From contig ADNK01001509.1 in assembly GCA_000320545.1 (NCBI GenBank), positions 62,001 to 126,000 on the forward strand: DNA of 64,000 bases, written 5' to 3'. Below, in pieces: positions 36,001 through 48,534 of the stretch. Origin of the DNA: Bigelowiella natans CCMP2755 (taxonomy: Eukaryota; Cercozoa; Chlorarachniophyceae). Below the pieces are notes generated by a model that had not been told where the DNA came from, did no database searches, and worked only from the letters and a program-made list of their open reading frames with translations. The first letter of the stretch is position 1. Each line of letters opens with the position of its first letter. The position numbers and the translations under genes are program-made.

Positions 36001-37817
36001 GGAACTCGGCCAGATACAATACATCTTCTCGGATAAGACCGGCACGCTCACTTCCAACCAAATGGCCTTCGAGAAGTGCTCGATTGCAGGCAAGCTGTAC
36101 GGCGACAACCACGAAGGGAGGGGGGAGGGGCAAGGCCGCGCATCATCGTCATCATCAGGAGTTGACGTGAAGAAAATTGAAGGGAGGAGGATGCAGGTAG
36201 ATGGGAAGAAACAGCGCCCAAACGATGAGCAGCAGGGTCTCATCAACGACCCTCGTGGTGGTCAGCAGCAGCAGCAACAACGATCACCACAACAACCACA
36301 GAAACTAAAGCAGAATACAACTACTACTGCTGCTGCTGCTGCTACTCCAGCCACTCCTATTACTACTGAGACTGCTGCTGCTACTCCGAGTAGAAACCTG
36401 CTGGATTCTGTAGAAATCGACGGAGATCCTCGCTTCTGCAATATGCGTGACCAAAACCTTATATCTGCGCTGGTGGCAGGGGACAAGAGAGCGCGCGACT
36501 ACGTGCTCGCACTCGCCCTTTGCCATACATGCAACGCCTCTCCCGACCCAGAGAGGCCAGGAAAGGTGGTGTATAGTGGGGAGTCTACGGACGAGATCGC
36601 CTTGGTATCGATGGCAAGCTTTCATGGAGTCCGCTTTGTTGAGAGGAACCGCGATAAGGTCACCCTTGCTCTGCCGTGGCCAGCTAGTGAGGACAATAAT
36701 AATAATAATAATAATAATAATAGTAATAATAATACGCCGACGACGGATTCCAAAGGAGGGGGAGGGGCAAGCACCACGTCATCATCCGATGGCAGAAGCA
36801 GCGGTTTATTAGCGGGGAAACTCGGTCGCGGTTCATCATCAGCATCAGCGTCGTCCTCGTCTTCATCCGGGCGCAGGCGGTTCCTCCGCCAGTATAAGAT
36901 ATTGCACGTCATCGCTTTCTCGTCGGATAGGAAGAGGATGAGTGTGGTCGTGAGGTTTCCGGACGGGACGATTCGCGTCCTCACCAAGGGCGCCGACAAC
37001 GTGCTCAAAGCACTCGCTAGCACGGACGAGAGCGTAAACTCGAAGACCATGTGGAAACACACGGATCAGCAGCTTCACCACTTCTCCCGAGAAGGCCTCC
37101 GGGTGATGCTGGTGGGGCAGAGGACGCTTAGCATGGATGAGTATAAGAAGTGGAGCCTGAGGTACAAGGCTGCCTCGGAGTCCTTCGCAGATGCTTCGGG
37201 TAATCGCTCGGACAAAATGGCGCACATTGCCAGAGAGGTGGAAAATGACCTCAAGATCCTTGGCGTGACGGCTATCGAAGATAAGCTGCAAGTCGGGGTA
37301 CCTAGCACTCTCCAGCAACTGAAGAAGGCAGGAATCAAGATCTGGGTTCTTACCGGCGACAAGCAGAACACGGCGGTAAACATAGGGAAATCATGCGGAC
37401 TGATAGGGTGGGGGTATACCCTTTGCTACATCCGAGAGACCGAGAAGCAGGCGTGCCTTCACCAAATGTCCGCACTTCTCGACACGCTCGGTAATGATGG
37501 GCCCTCAGCAGCGTTGATGGTGTCAGGGGACAGCCTCAAGACAGCCATGATGGACGACGAGAACCGCAACTGCCTCTTTGAGTTGATGAATCACCCACGG
37601 GTTCGTGTTGTCGTCGCATCGCGCATGTCGCCGCGACAGAAGGCGGAGGTGGTGACGCTGGTGAAGGAGAAACTCGGCGTGGTGACCCTAGCAATTGGAG
37701 ATGGGGCCAACGACGTCTCCATGATCAGGGCAGCGCACGTGGGGGTGGGCATAAGGGGGAAGGAAGGGATGCAGGCTGCCAACGCCTCGGATTTCGCAGT
37801 CTCCAAGTTCAGGTAGC

Positions 37818-37851
<34 letters not shown>

Positions 37852-38829
37852 CTTACCGACTTTATCTTAGCAGTAGTAATAGTAATAGTAGTAGTAGTAG
37901 TAGTAGTAGTATTGGAGAGAGTTTTACAATGGGGGAGAGAGACACGGAGAGAGAGAGAGAGTGAGAGAGAGAGGACGACGCAAAATCTACAATGACCTCT
38001 ACCCATTACAATCGTGGTCATCATGAACATTGCTTTCTTCTTGCTGACTGACTCTCTACTACCGATTATTCGTGCTGTTGCTGCTGCTTTTGCAAACACA
38101 CACGTACACGTACACCCATACAGATTCCTGACGCAGTTACTTCTCGTTCATGGCACGCTGTCGTACTACCGAAACTCCCTCCTGATACTGTACTTCTTCT
38201 ACAAGAACATCATGATCGCAACCCAGCAGGTATACTTCCTCTTCTACGCGGGGTACTCGTCGGAAGAGGTCTTTGACGGGTACATGCTCAACACCTTCAA
38301 CTTATGCTGGACCGCACTGCCGATTCTGCTCTTCTCTGTCTTCGACCGCCCCGTGAATGTGGAGGAGCTCCTCGAGTTTCCACAGCTCTACCTCACGGGG
38401 CTGAGGGGGGAGTTGTTCAACTTTAAGACCTTCTGGATCTCCTTCGGCGAGGCCATTCTGCACGGGTCGGTGGTGTTTCTGTGCGTGTGGCACACGCTTC
38501 ACGACATCTTTGACAGCTACTGGGTATGCTCCGTGGCGACGTACACTGCGGTTGTGCTGGTGGCAAACACCAAAATGGCAATGATCACGTCTTCGTGGTT
38601 TTGGTTCAACGTGCTAATCATTCTCCTTACGGTAGTAGTAGTACTAGTAGTACTAGTAGTACTCAAGAACACCACTCATCATCATCATCAACATCATCAT
38701 CATCACCACCACCATCATCACAATGATCATGATCTAATCAACAATCGCTTGTCAGGTGTTGGTGTACTTCGTGTTTATTTCTCTCTACTGTGGGGAGATC
38801 GGCTTTCAGTTTTCTCCCTGGCTTTTCGG

Positions 38830-38865
<36 letters not shown>

Positions 38866-39983
38866 TAATTAATTGCGTATGTATGGTACTCGATATGTGA
38901 ACTTGTTGAGTGAGTGAGTGAGTGAGTGTGTGTGCGTGTGTGTTTGTGTGTGTGTGCCATCGCTGTTATATCGTTGTATATATGGAACGGGTGATGAGGA
39001 AGGTGATGATGATAATAATGATGATAATTATGTTGATAATGATGATGATGATGATTAGAAAGACTAGAATACTATACAGATGCGACACCGTCTTCCTCAT
39101 CACAATCACCGTTCATCGTCATCATCATCGATTTTCCACCAGGTAATCCAGCAGATCCTCCAGCAGCCCATGTTTTACTTGGTGGTCTTTTTCCTCTGCA
39201 TAGCCGTGGTACGAATAAATGCTAAAACCTCCTAGTTACTACCACTACCCACCACTACTACCTATGATGATGATGATGACCACCACGACAACGAAGAATC
39301 AATGCAGTAAGAGGTGAAATAGAGCTAATAGGAGATGTGCACTCCATCAGCACAGCAAGCATGATTCTAAATATGAAAGGAAGAGAATTTTTGCTGTTCC
39401 CTATTTCATGATTGTTTGGGCAGAAGCCCCCTCCTCTTTGTCGGTTGAAAAGCCCCATCACCGCCTCCACCAACCACCATCGTCCTGGTCATCATCGCCT
39501 TACTTTCTTGTCGTTCATAGTTCCTGCAGGACTTCACGTGGACGTACATCAAGAGGATTTTCATGCCCTCTTTGATGATGCTCGTCCAGGTTGTAAGAGG
39601 AGGGAGTGGAGGGGGAGGAGGAGGAGGAGGAGGAGGAGGAGGAGGAGGAATGTTGTGTCTGTGTGTATGCGTGTTTGTGTGTGTGTGTGTGTGTGATAGT
39701 CATGTCACTGATTATGACCGCAGCAGCCATATCTCTGGTATATATGATGATAACATATAAGGAAAAAATGATGATGAGGATGATGAGGATCACGGCACCG
39801 ATGCTTGTTTGTACGTTATTGATTGTTCTAACCCACTCAACGTCACTCATCTCTACCACGCAGGAAACGAGAAGCAGAGAATATGACAAAAGTAACACGA
39901 AGAAGGAGGCTCTTCTCCTTGCGGTGTGGGCGATTTTGATTGTATTTCATTCATTGTTACTGGTGTACATGGCCAATGATGAC

Positions 39984-40019
<36 letters not shown>

Positions 40020-40432
40020 ATCCACTAACATCATGATGATACGCCCATGTGTTTCCCAATCATTCTTCTACCATTGTTCCATATTATTAATCTGTCGCTT
40101 ATTTTACTTAGCTCAACGCCCAGGATGATGAAAGAGAAGGTGCGTTGTGTTGTGCTGCTTGTGTGCAGCAGCAGCAGCAGCAGGATTATACGTTTTGTTG
40201 TCCTTTGCCCAACAAAGAAGTTTTCATGTGCTTTTTTCCATCTCCTAAGACGATGCTTATGCTACTACTGTTTTTGAGGGATTGTTCCTTTAAGTCACTT
40301 GTTATAATATATGACAACATCTCACCTCACAACTCAGAGTGGAAGACACAAGAGATGGGAAGCATGAGGAATAAGGAAGAAGAACACCACGGCCACGGAG
40401 GACAGAGGGCAGGAGACAACAAGGAACAATGA
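33092..40432 (+). CDS. P4-type ATPase (phospholipid flippase), about 1325 aa
   Basis: Twenty exons, all in phase: 33092-33161, 33347-33462, 33521-33598, 33709-33781, 33855-33955, 34038-34145, 34267-34327, 34478-34536, 34614-34685, 34859-34971, 35181-35223, 35437-35504, 35689-37812, 38124-38631, 38756-38830, 39143-39208, 39530-39589, 39864-39923, 40112-40139, 40338-40432. P4 hallmarks in order: NYVSTTRYTVWNFLFK, NLYEQFQKAANFYFLL, DGETNLKLRQ, PISLYVSMELV in M4, the phosphorylation site DKTGTLTSN (Asp436), KGADNV, TGDKQNTAVNI and GDGANDVSMI (~991-996), then six C-terminal membrane helices. It moves phospholipids to the cytoplasmic leaflet. The nucleotide-binding region is swollen by two low-complexity inserts (Gln/Thr/Ala; Asn/Gly/Ser). 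The tail is short, charged and His/Glu-rich. An N-terminal Cys-rich CGGICSWLPC could be lipidated (inference). Confidence 0.93.
37813..37935. repeat. (TAG)n and (GA)n tracts in a P4-ATPase intron
   Basis: The donor at 37813 starts directly with GTAGCAG and is itself part of a TAG trinucleotide run; a second TAG run lies at about 37886-37911. Confidence 0.85.
38831..38866. repeat. (TA)n microsatellite at a donor site
   Basis: The GT of the P4-ATPase donor at 38831 is the first unit of a GTATATAT run. Confidence 0.85.
39960..40022. repeat. (GAT)n microsatellite in intron
   Basis: GATGAC/GATGAT run between the exons at 39923 and 40112. Confidence 0.9.
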
Positions 40433-42271
40433 GATGATAGAAATGGTGGTCCAACACACGAAGAACATGCAAGATTCCACACCACAGTACTACATAAATT
40501 CCTGAGACTGTTTGTTTCCTTCCGGGAGAGAGGAGAGGGGGGGGGGGGGGGGGGGGATTAGGGAGCAAGGATAGAAAACTAAAATATGGGAACCGCGCCA
40601 GAAATGTTTATAGAGTGATGATGCTCACGACATATTTCACGGATTATCCTCCTTATACACAACAGCAAGAAGGAAAGGGAAGGTCCATCGGTGGTGCAAC
40701 CCAATTCCACAATAGCAGCTTAAACGCGTCCAAAGCATAGTAAGGGAACAATGTACCATGGTGGCGGAGACTGCGCCGGAAAGTGTGCTAGATTATTGAC
40801 GCATGATAAGGTCATTCAGAATTGATCTAATAAAATGCGGTAGTACGAACGCCGAACAAGCAAAGTTGGTAATAACTAGCTGTGATAAACCCCCAGCCGG
40901 CAGCAGAAAGCCTTTCATTATTAATTTATACTTCTTTCGATAAGGAGGAACATTGGCATCGATATCGTACCTAAATGCCAGATAGTATTTTTTTCAATAT
41001 GTAGCGTAGTGTCAAAGATTCAAGTGTAAGCTGAAATATCTTGTTATTGGCATGTTGCAATTGCATGGGCGATGCGACAATAAACGTAGCTTAAAAGTCT
41101 ACACATATATTCTTTTCATATATTCAGCCTTATTCGCAGCAGCGCGCGATCAACAGTTGCAGCTGCATGTAGTGTTTTGTGGCACACTAGCACACACCAT
41201 GCACGTCTTGTTGTATACGTCCGGATTTAGACATGCAATCACATCTCTAAGCTAGATCTAGACACATCTAGTTAGCTAGCTAGCTCTAGAGCTAGATATC
41301 TAGCTGCGAGGCAACGCAAGTGAATAGTGTTCTAGTGTTGTCATATAGTGCTAGCTAGCTAGCAGAGCGTATAAGCTAGTATGAGCCTTAGAGCCTAGCT
41401 AGCCTAGGAGCGTGATGCTGTCTAGCTGTGTGCATCTCTAATGATTATAACTGCATCGTACTAGTCTAGTACGTAGTGTAGTCACCATGACCATCTGCTA
41501 GCTAGGTATCCTTGCGCGCATGATCGACTCGCATGTCAGCTAGTTTCCGCGCGGCGATGGCCAGGCTAGCCTGCTAGCAGCTAGTCTTGAAGTAGCATAT
41601 GGATGCGCACTAGCTAGCTAGCTAGCTTGCGATGAATGATCGCATCGAGAGCGAGCATCACTATGTAGTAGCTAGATCAGCTGCTGCAGCACATCTGACA
41701 TCTCTAGATCTAGCTAGCTAGCTAGCTCTGACTTAAAGTTGCATTTGTCATGTAAACGTATCTAGCACATATGTGTGCTAGTGTACTGTCGCCACAGCCT
41801 ACCTAGCTATGAACATCTAGCTGCCCGCCGTGTATAACCCAGCTAGCATCACGTACGTCTAGTACGTGCTCGAGACAGGATGGATATGAGCAATTTTGAT
41901 GATTGATGCATAATTTACGCTGGCATAATAATAACGATACTGGTCTCATGCATAACTAATGCCATAAATGCTTCCATGGCTTCGAACAATTTATTTATAC
42001 ATAAACTCGAATCAAACGAGCTTTAACATCATAACATAGTTTATCTGTTTATCTGGGATCCAACCGCAACTTCCACCATGCACGCATGAACACTTACTTA
42101 TTATTTTCTGGACTTATGAAGGAGCACAGAAGATATAGAAGGATAAAGCACACGTTTAATGATCTAGATGATGCTGACGATGTAACGGGAATCCCACAAG
42201 TGCTGACTGTGAGGGATAAGTTGAAGGGAACAGTAGCCGTAGAACTAAGCAGTATCGGTTATGATTGATAC
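40433..42271. other. Long tail-to-tail spacer with dense CTAG palindromes
   Basis: No gene. An 18-base G run lies near 40539-40556. From about 41240 to 41880 the DNA is saturated with CTAG, GCTAGC, AGCTAG and TCTAGA words, including runs of GCTA units (41270-41285, 41610-41627, 41710-41728). It separates the P4-ATPase and dioxygenase 3' ends and is the strongest example of the palindrome-rich tracts. Confidence 0.7.
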
Positions 42272-42951
42272 TCATGCTTCTAGCTTTATAGCCTTAAGCT
42301 CCTCGCTCACCTGAACAATAATCGATGGATATATCAGTTTTACGAGTGATTTAAAAAAAAAAGTCAAAGGAAAGGAACGCACTTGGACGCCTGCTTTGGT
42401 CGCAGGGTACTTGGAAGCGTCCTTTGCTTTCTCAAACTTGCCTGGAGAAGATGAAGGGAGAGAAACATAGGAAACAGTAGCATTCACACATTGCCTTCCA
42501 AACATAAGCAAACCCTGCGCGCGAGCACCCACACGCACCACCCACACGCACCCCCCACACACACACACACGCGCGCGCGCGCTCACACATAAACATGCAC
42601 GGTAAAGAATCACCTAGAGGCGTGAGAGTGTTATCGGAAGCGATGTGAGAGAAAAGAGTGCTGGAAACACGCCAAGTTGACTTCCCGGCAGCCTCTGCTT
42701 TCTACAGTAGTACGACGTCCACACAATGTATCATCTCAAATATTCAAGACAAGTCAAAAAGCGTTACCTCCAAGAATACTATCGCTACAACTAATACTAC
42801 TACTACCTACAAGCAATATCTTGTTGCATGTTACCTTCTTTGCAGCTATCGTAGCATCGGACACGACCACCTCGTGAAATCCAGCAAGGACATATCCCCC
42901 TATATTCACAATATGCAATCAGTGCTTTAGTTTGTATTTGCCTGTTATTGT

Positions 42952-42983
<32 letters not shown>

Positions 42984-44165
42984 TCATCACGGTATATTTA
43001 CAACTACTACTAGATGCGCACTGCACATCATCTACGGACTAACGCACCGGTCAGCCATTCGAACTGCTTCCCTGCCTGTACCCAGCGCAAACACACACGC
43101 ACACACACACACACACACACAAAGTGGATGAATAACAGATTGACAAGTCCATTCAGCGATTTATTTTGAACATATAAATTGGTGCTTGCTTCCGTGTGGC
43201 AGCTTGATGCATCTTTGTTTATGGTACTGGGGGTATTCATGAAGTGGGGGGGGGGAGGAGGAGGAGGAATAATACCTGGAGGAGAAGACAACCCGGAGGC
43301 ATCTTCACAGCGCGACGCTTGTTATCCCTGATGTATAAGAATTTCCATATATATATATATATATATATATTGTATAAATATAAATATATACAAATTCTCA
43401 ATGAATAACATGCAGTATCTAATGTACTGCTGCAGTAGCTGGAGTCTCGATTGCGGGCTATTATCTTTTTCACCGTTCATGACTCTCATCATCATCATCA
43501 TCATCATCATGACCATTTTCAGCACTCCCCCCCTCCCTTGATAGCTGTTATTTCTATCAGCTTCTACAACATAACGGAACCTCGTCCACACGTAGAGGCC
43601 AGGAAATCGCGATTTCCCGTGGATTGTAATGAAGTTTAAATCTGGTGAAAGGGTGGCCGTAAGAACGACAAAATGATTCAATTCTGCAAGCTGCTTTAAG
43701 TATCCTATCCTCTCCTCTCCCCCCCCCCTCCTCCTTCTCCTCTTCTTTTCTAATTATGCGAAATATTGATATCTGCTAGCACTACCGTAATGGTAGGATG
43801 CAAAAGCGGTGTCCTTTTTCGCATATTTGCTAAGATCCGACCCCGTAGGAGCAAGTAGGTGAGGCCCTGCAAGCATAAGAAGATATATGTCATGATTAGT
43901 AGTGCGTTCGTATGCGTTGTGTGTGTGTGTGTGTGTGTGTATTGCTTTGCCATCAGGAGAGATATGGAGATGGAAGAGGAGGAGGAGGAGGAGGAGGAGG
44001 AGGAGGTTGAAAACATTAGCACACACCATTTTCCATGAGCTTTATGAATACGTTGCGTTCGAGACCGAATCCTGAAAACAATTCACTGCTGTCATCACCA
44101 TCATCATCATCATCATCATCATCCTCAAGAACCTCCAAAATAACAATATCATCAACTGAACATGC

Positions 44166-44196
<31 letters not shown>

Positions 44197-44480
44197 CCTC
44201 TTTCATGAGGTTGCTAAGATAGCAATAAGGTATCTATTCTCCATGGGTGACGGACGGAGAAGAGGAGAAGTAGAAAGTAAGGATTGGCATGCAAAAAGGA
44301 CATGCAAAAAGAACTAAGAACAGAAATGTAGTACCGCCAGCTGCCATTTGTGTGACAGTGCGCACTGTTTGCATAATAAGGCTACCCCAAGTGTCCATAC
44401 ACTGTTATTACATAAAAATAGAAATCACGATGATGAGGATGATGCACACTACATATTAGTTAAGATAGATAAATAGATAG

Positions 44481-44524
<44 letters not shown>

Positions 44525-45990
44525 TCTCCCAACCAGGAATTTGCTTTGGTATAACATTGGAAACGTTCAGCTGCTTGAAATCCGTTTTCTCAGGGCGCTT
44601 ACCAATGCGCCAGAAATACCGCCATTTTGGGTCTTTGCCAGGGGGGCACTCCTGATCGCAGCATCACAGTGAGTATGATTCATAAAGAGATGGAGAGGAG
44701 CTCAAATGTAAACTGGTATCCTTAGTTCTCCTATGCTACTACTCCTCCTACCGTTACAGGTCTGTCTTCGTCGGCCATTCCTTTTGCTCGCTCACAGTGA
44801 TTACGGGCTTGTTCGACACCCTCAGGTGTTGCTCCGATCTGATAAAGGCGCACTCAGTCTTGGATATCTCTTTTGGGAAGCAGAGTTTGATAATGCTTTA
44901 CCTGATAATGATACTCAGGATGAACCGTCTCCATTTTCGCCTTGAGGTCCAACTCGTAGAATCTGTTGGCGCATAAGACAACAACGCAAAAATCAAAGAA
45001 GAGAAAGGGGCGATGCATGTACGATATTTATCATAAAACTGCAAGGAAATTGATAGATTTCCTGGAACTACAACCTCACTAATTTTCAGCATTACACGAA
45101 GAGGCATTGGAGAATTCAACAAGCAATACACATGAGCACAATAATGTTATTATTAACTGCATAAAATGACCCCAAAAATTGGCACCCTCTCTCCAGCACT
45201 TCTTCTTCATCATCATCATCATCATCATCACCAATCATCTTATTTATACAATTACACCATCATTATTTACTTTTCCATATTGTCAATGAAGGTATCGTTA
45301 TGCTCCATGCTAACCTGAACAACAACATCACAACAACTTGTTCCATTTGGCCATACAAAGATTTCGGTGTGTGTGAAACTATTGGGCAGCACGAGATAGA
45401 CTATCAATTACCCTAGGATCCTTGACAATTAGAAGACCGGTCTCATGAAACATTTTTGCCACAAGCTGAAGAGTGAATACCATCAATGAATTAGCCGATG
45501 TGATGTTGAGTCAAATAGACTTCATAATCTCAGATGTACCCTCTCAGTCTGCTCCCCTACTGACTACAATAGCTACCTTACAGTCCTCCTCCGCGCTATC
45601 AGGGTCCTTCAGAAACTTGCTCAAATCCTAGATAGGTTTTGGAAGAGTAGATCGAGAAAACGTCAAAGTGGGTGAGTGATGATTGGGACGGCGATGCAGA
45701 GGGTTTGTGCGAATAATATACTGGAAATTACAACAAAGGTTCCTTTTGTCAGACTGACGTGCAAATATTTGCGTCTACATATCCGGTTGCCCCGAATTAT
45801 TCAGACGAAGGATGTGATATGTTTATCATCATACAAAAGACTGCCCCCAGACCCACACTTTCATTCACAACGAAGTTGGCGTGCATCAATCAGCGTTGAT
45901 TATCGCGAAACAAATTCTGCAAGACAGTACCAGAACAGGGAAATCTGAGCTCTTTTCATTGCCCTCAGAAGGCACTTCCTTGGTCGCCAT
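42272..45990 (-). CDS. 2-oxoglutarate/Fe(II) dioxygenase (isopenicillin N synthase-like fold), 354 aa
   Basis: Seventeen exons in agreeing phase: 45990-45931, 45627-45577, 45465-45412, 45314-45271, 44962-44902, 44838-44758, 44651-44523, 44401-44335, 44071-44027, 43866-43786, 43641-43581, 43327-43276, 43075-43048, 42899-42835, 42701-42614, 42441-42383, 42310-42272. The N-terminus has FPVLDLSKFL and HETGLLIVKDPRV. The iron triad is HYD (His223, Asp225) plus His280 in GFHEVVV; Arg304 in WRVSSTLF is placed to bind 2-oxoglutarate. APTGSDLSKY and ITIHGKSRFPGLYVW are other conserved-looking blocks. Exons are only 28-129 nt. The substrate cannot be read from sequence. It is divergently transcribed from PP2A, 582 bases away. 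Confidence 0.88.
43920..44006. repeat. (GT)n and (GAG)n tracts in a dioxygenase intron
   Basis: GT run at about 43918-43940 and GAG run at about 43975-44006, between exons 9 and 10. Confidence 0.9.
44480..44522. repeat. (CA)n microsatellite beginning at a splice donor
   Basis: On the coding (minus) strand the donor after 44523 reads GTGTGTGT, so the repeat supplies the splice site. Confidence 0.85.
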
Positions 45991-46572
45991 GGCTCGTCCG
46001 TGCGAGGGGATTGTGGGGATACAGACTGTACCACCACCACCTGATATTTCATCGGAGCCGACTTTTTATTATTATTCAGAACCCGGTACCCTAAGCCCGT
46101 CCCCTTGTCGCAATGAATATAATCAAGGTAAAATACATATAAAAGACATGATACATGGGATAAAACACCGTGAAACACGGGGCGAAGAAATGGGATGGGA
46201 GCGCTTTCAGCGAGACTCCGAAGGATTTTCCGAGCGATCTCCGGTCGTAATAAATGCCCGGTGTTCTTCTAATCCCGGTATTGTAACAACTTGAATTTCG
46301 CATCACCACGTGGTTTGTTTCTGGACCAAAGTCCGATATTTGGCTGCTAGGTCAGGCGAACTGCGACAGATCAATCCAGCAATTTCAGGCGCCGCCCTGT
46401 CTACCTCATATCCCTCCTCTGCACCCGTACCAGAACCTGTCAGGGCGGAAATTGTGGCAAGTCGAGAAAGACAGTCTGCATACCTCGATCTACACAGCGG
46501 TGCACATCCAGGGCAATCACTGCCTCCTAGCCTCCAAACCACAACTTGTTCTTGTTCTTGTTGCTGACCAAC
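45991..46572. promoter_or_regulatory. Bidirectional promoter region, dioxygenase / PP2A
   Basis: The only space between two divergent start codons. It is free of the CATGC/CTAG palindromes. It contains open frames on both strands (for example 45881-46294 plus), which I take as chance. No core motif was assigned. Confidence 0.45.
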
Positions 46573-47568
46573 ATGGAGAGCAAGTTCTACCCGCAGTATA
46601 AGACGGTGGACGGCTGGATTGCGAAGCTGTTGAAATGTCAGCACCTCTCTGAGTCGGAGGTCAAGGATCTCGTCGCTAAGGTGACATGATGTGAGATATG
46701 TGGGGTTAGTAAACTGTTTCCTGACTCCTTCCTTCCTCAGGCGCGAGAGATCCTGGAGCGCGAGGACAACGTACAGCCTGTCCGATGTCCAGTGACAATT
46801 TGCGGTGATATCCACGGCCAATTTTACGACCTATTAGAGTTGTTTCATATAGGGGGAATGCCTCCTGACACCAACTATCTGTTTATGGGCGACTACGTTG
46901 ATCGAGGCAACTTCTCCATTGAAAGCGTTTCGCTAGTAGTTGCGCTGAAGGTAAGACACAAGGACCGCGTGACGATGCTGCGTGGCAACCATGAGAGCCG
47001 CCAGATCACACAGGTGTATGGCTTCTACGACGAGTGCCTCCGTAAGTATGGGAACGCAAACGTCTGGAAGATGTTCACCGATCTCTTCGACTATCTCCCT
47101 TTGTCAGCAATCATAGAGAAGCAGATTTTCTGCCCTCACGGTGGGCTATCCCCATCCATTGACAATCTAGATGATATTATGGCTCTGGATCGAGTGCAGG
47201 AGGTGCCGCACGAGGGGCCCATGTGTGACCTGATGTGGTCGGATCCCGACGACCGCTGTGGTTGGGGTATATCCCCAAGGGGCGCCGGCTACACCTTCGG
47301 ACAGGATATTTCGGAGCAATTCATCCACAACAATAAACTGACTGTCATCGTGAGGGCGCATCAGCTGGTGATGGAAGGCTTCAAATGGGATCACGATAAG
47401 AACCTAGTCACGATCTTCAGTGCCCCAAACTACTGCTACAGATGTGGAAACCAGGCAGCAACGATGGAAGTCGATGAACTGCTGGAGTACACGTTTCTGC
47501 AGTATGATCCGGCCCCAAGAGATAATAAACCTGAACAGAAGCAGAGGTCCCCAGACTATTTTCTGTAA
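46573..47568 (+). CDS. PP2Ac: Serine/threonine protein phosphatase 2A catalytic subunit, 311 aa
   Basis: Exons 46573-46680 and 46741-47568; the 60-nt intron ends in TTCCTCAG. Length is 311 aa against about 309 for the family. Metal-binding signatures are all present: GDIHGQ (Asp59, His61), [17 protein letters not shown], and the later AHQLVMEGF and [11 protein letters not shown]. The C-terminus is SPDYFL, the conserved tail whose last Leu is carboxyl-methylated and whose Tyr is a regulatory site; the usual Thr is replaced by Ser. Acts as core enzyme with scaffold A and regulatory B subunits in the cytosol and nucleus. An AATAAA lies at about 47765. Confidence 0.96.
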
Positions 47569-48534
47569 AACCAGCAGCTTGGTACTCACTAAGATACAGC
47601 TTCAACTGCTGAGAAGTATGCACGTTCGCAGGCGTGAGCGTTTTACATTTAGTTCAATTTACTTACTAAATGCAATTGATGTGGAAAATATAGGAACCGT
47701 ATGAATGACGACCATATGGACACTAAAATCTCCATCACGAATATATTAGAAGTTTCGGAACGTAAATAAAGAGAAGATGCATTGACTAAATGTAAGCACA
47801 TTTGGGTTGCGTTATTTAATACCCTGTTTAATAGACTGCGCGGCTTATGTCTAGATGTAATAATGTCAGCTTGTGTTCTATAGCCTGGAGGGCTATATAG
47901 CGTACGCACGTACGAACATGTGTAGTTTCTACTCTACATCTAGCTAGACTCATCTTAGACTTAGAAGACATGTGTAGCTACAGATGGATCATGAACGGCA
48001 CTGCGTGCACATGTGCGTGTGCATCGCGTGACGCCCTTACGCTTGTCATGCGCCACGTGCACAAATCTTGACACACATCGTCATGTGCTAGTGTAGAGTG
48101 GCATGCATCATGGTGTAAGCATGCGCTGGGCATCTACGTACATGAGCGCTGTAGCACAACTGCTGCTTTGCATGGCTACATTAGGGCGCTAGGGCGACCA
48201 TTGAAATAATTTAATCGTTTCATTACATTTGTCTCATGCATACAAAAGCGTTGCATAGTCATACAAGCATGCCTCCGGCTTGTGATAGCATGCCTAAGAT
48301 GGAGCACAATTCAATTCTATGTTTAGCGTACATGCCCATGCACGTGCATGAGCTGTAGGACATATACATCACGTGTACATATATGCGGATCAGGGGTGTC
48401 GTAGCTACCCCCATCTAGTAGCAGCTTGTATAAGAGTTTATAAGTTCGCTATACAGAGCACAAATATAAGAGTTCTTTGCTGCGCCAGACAACAGCGATA
48501 ACGACAATGATATCGATATTGTGTAAATTCTCTA
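47569..48534. other. Tail-to-tail spacer, palindrome-rich
   Basis: No gene. After the PP2A 3' flank, about 47880-48480 is rich in GCATGC, ACGTAC, CATGCA and CTAGC words. Confidence 0.6.

Noticed and set aside
38640-38868. Read-through of the P4-ATPase frame into poly-Val, poly-His and Tyr-Ile runs
   Set aside because: These are intron repeats; splicing 38631 to 38756 restores the conserved membrane helix.
41240-41880. CTAG cluster considered as a transposon terminal-repeat pair
   Set aside because: No bounded ends, target-site duplication or coding remnant could be identified; the palindromes are dispersed rather than paired.
45881-46294. Plus-strand 137-codon frame
   Set aside because: It is antisense to exon 1 of the dioxygenase and its promoter, with no recognisable motif.
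46303-46821. Minus-strand 172-codon frame
   Set aside because: Antisense shadow of PP2A exon 1 and leader; the plus strand carries the conserved protein.
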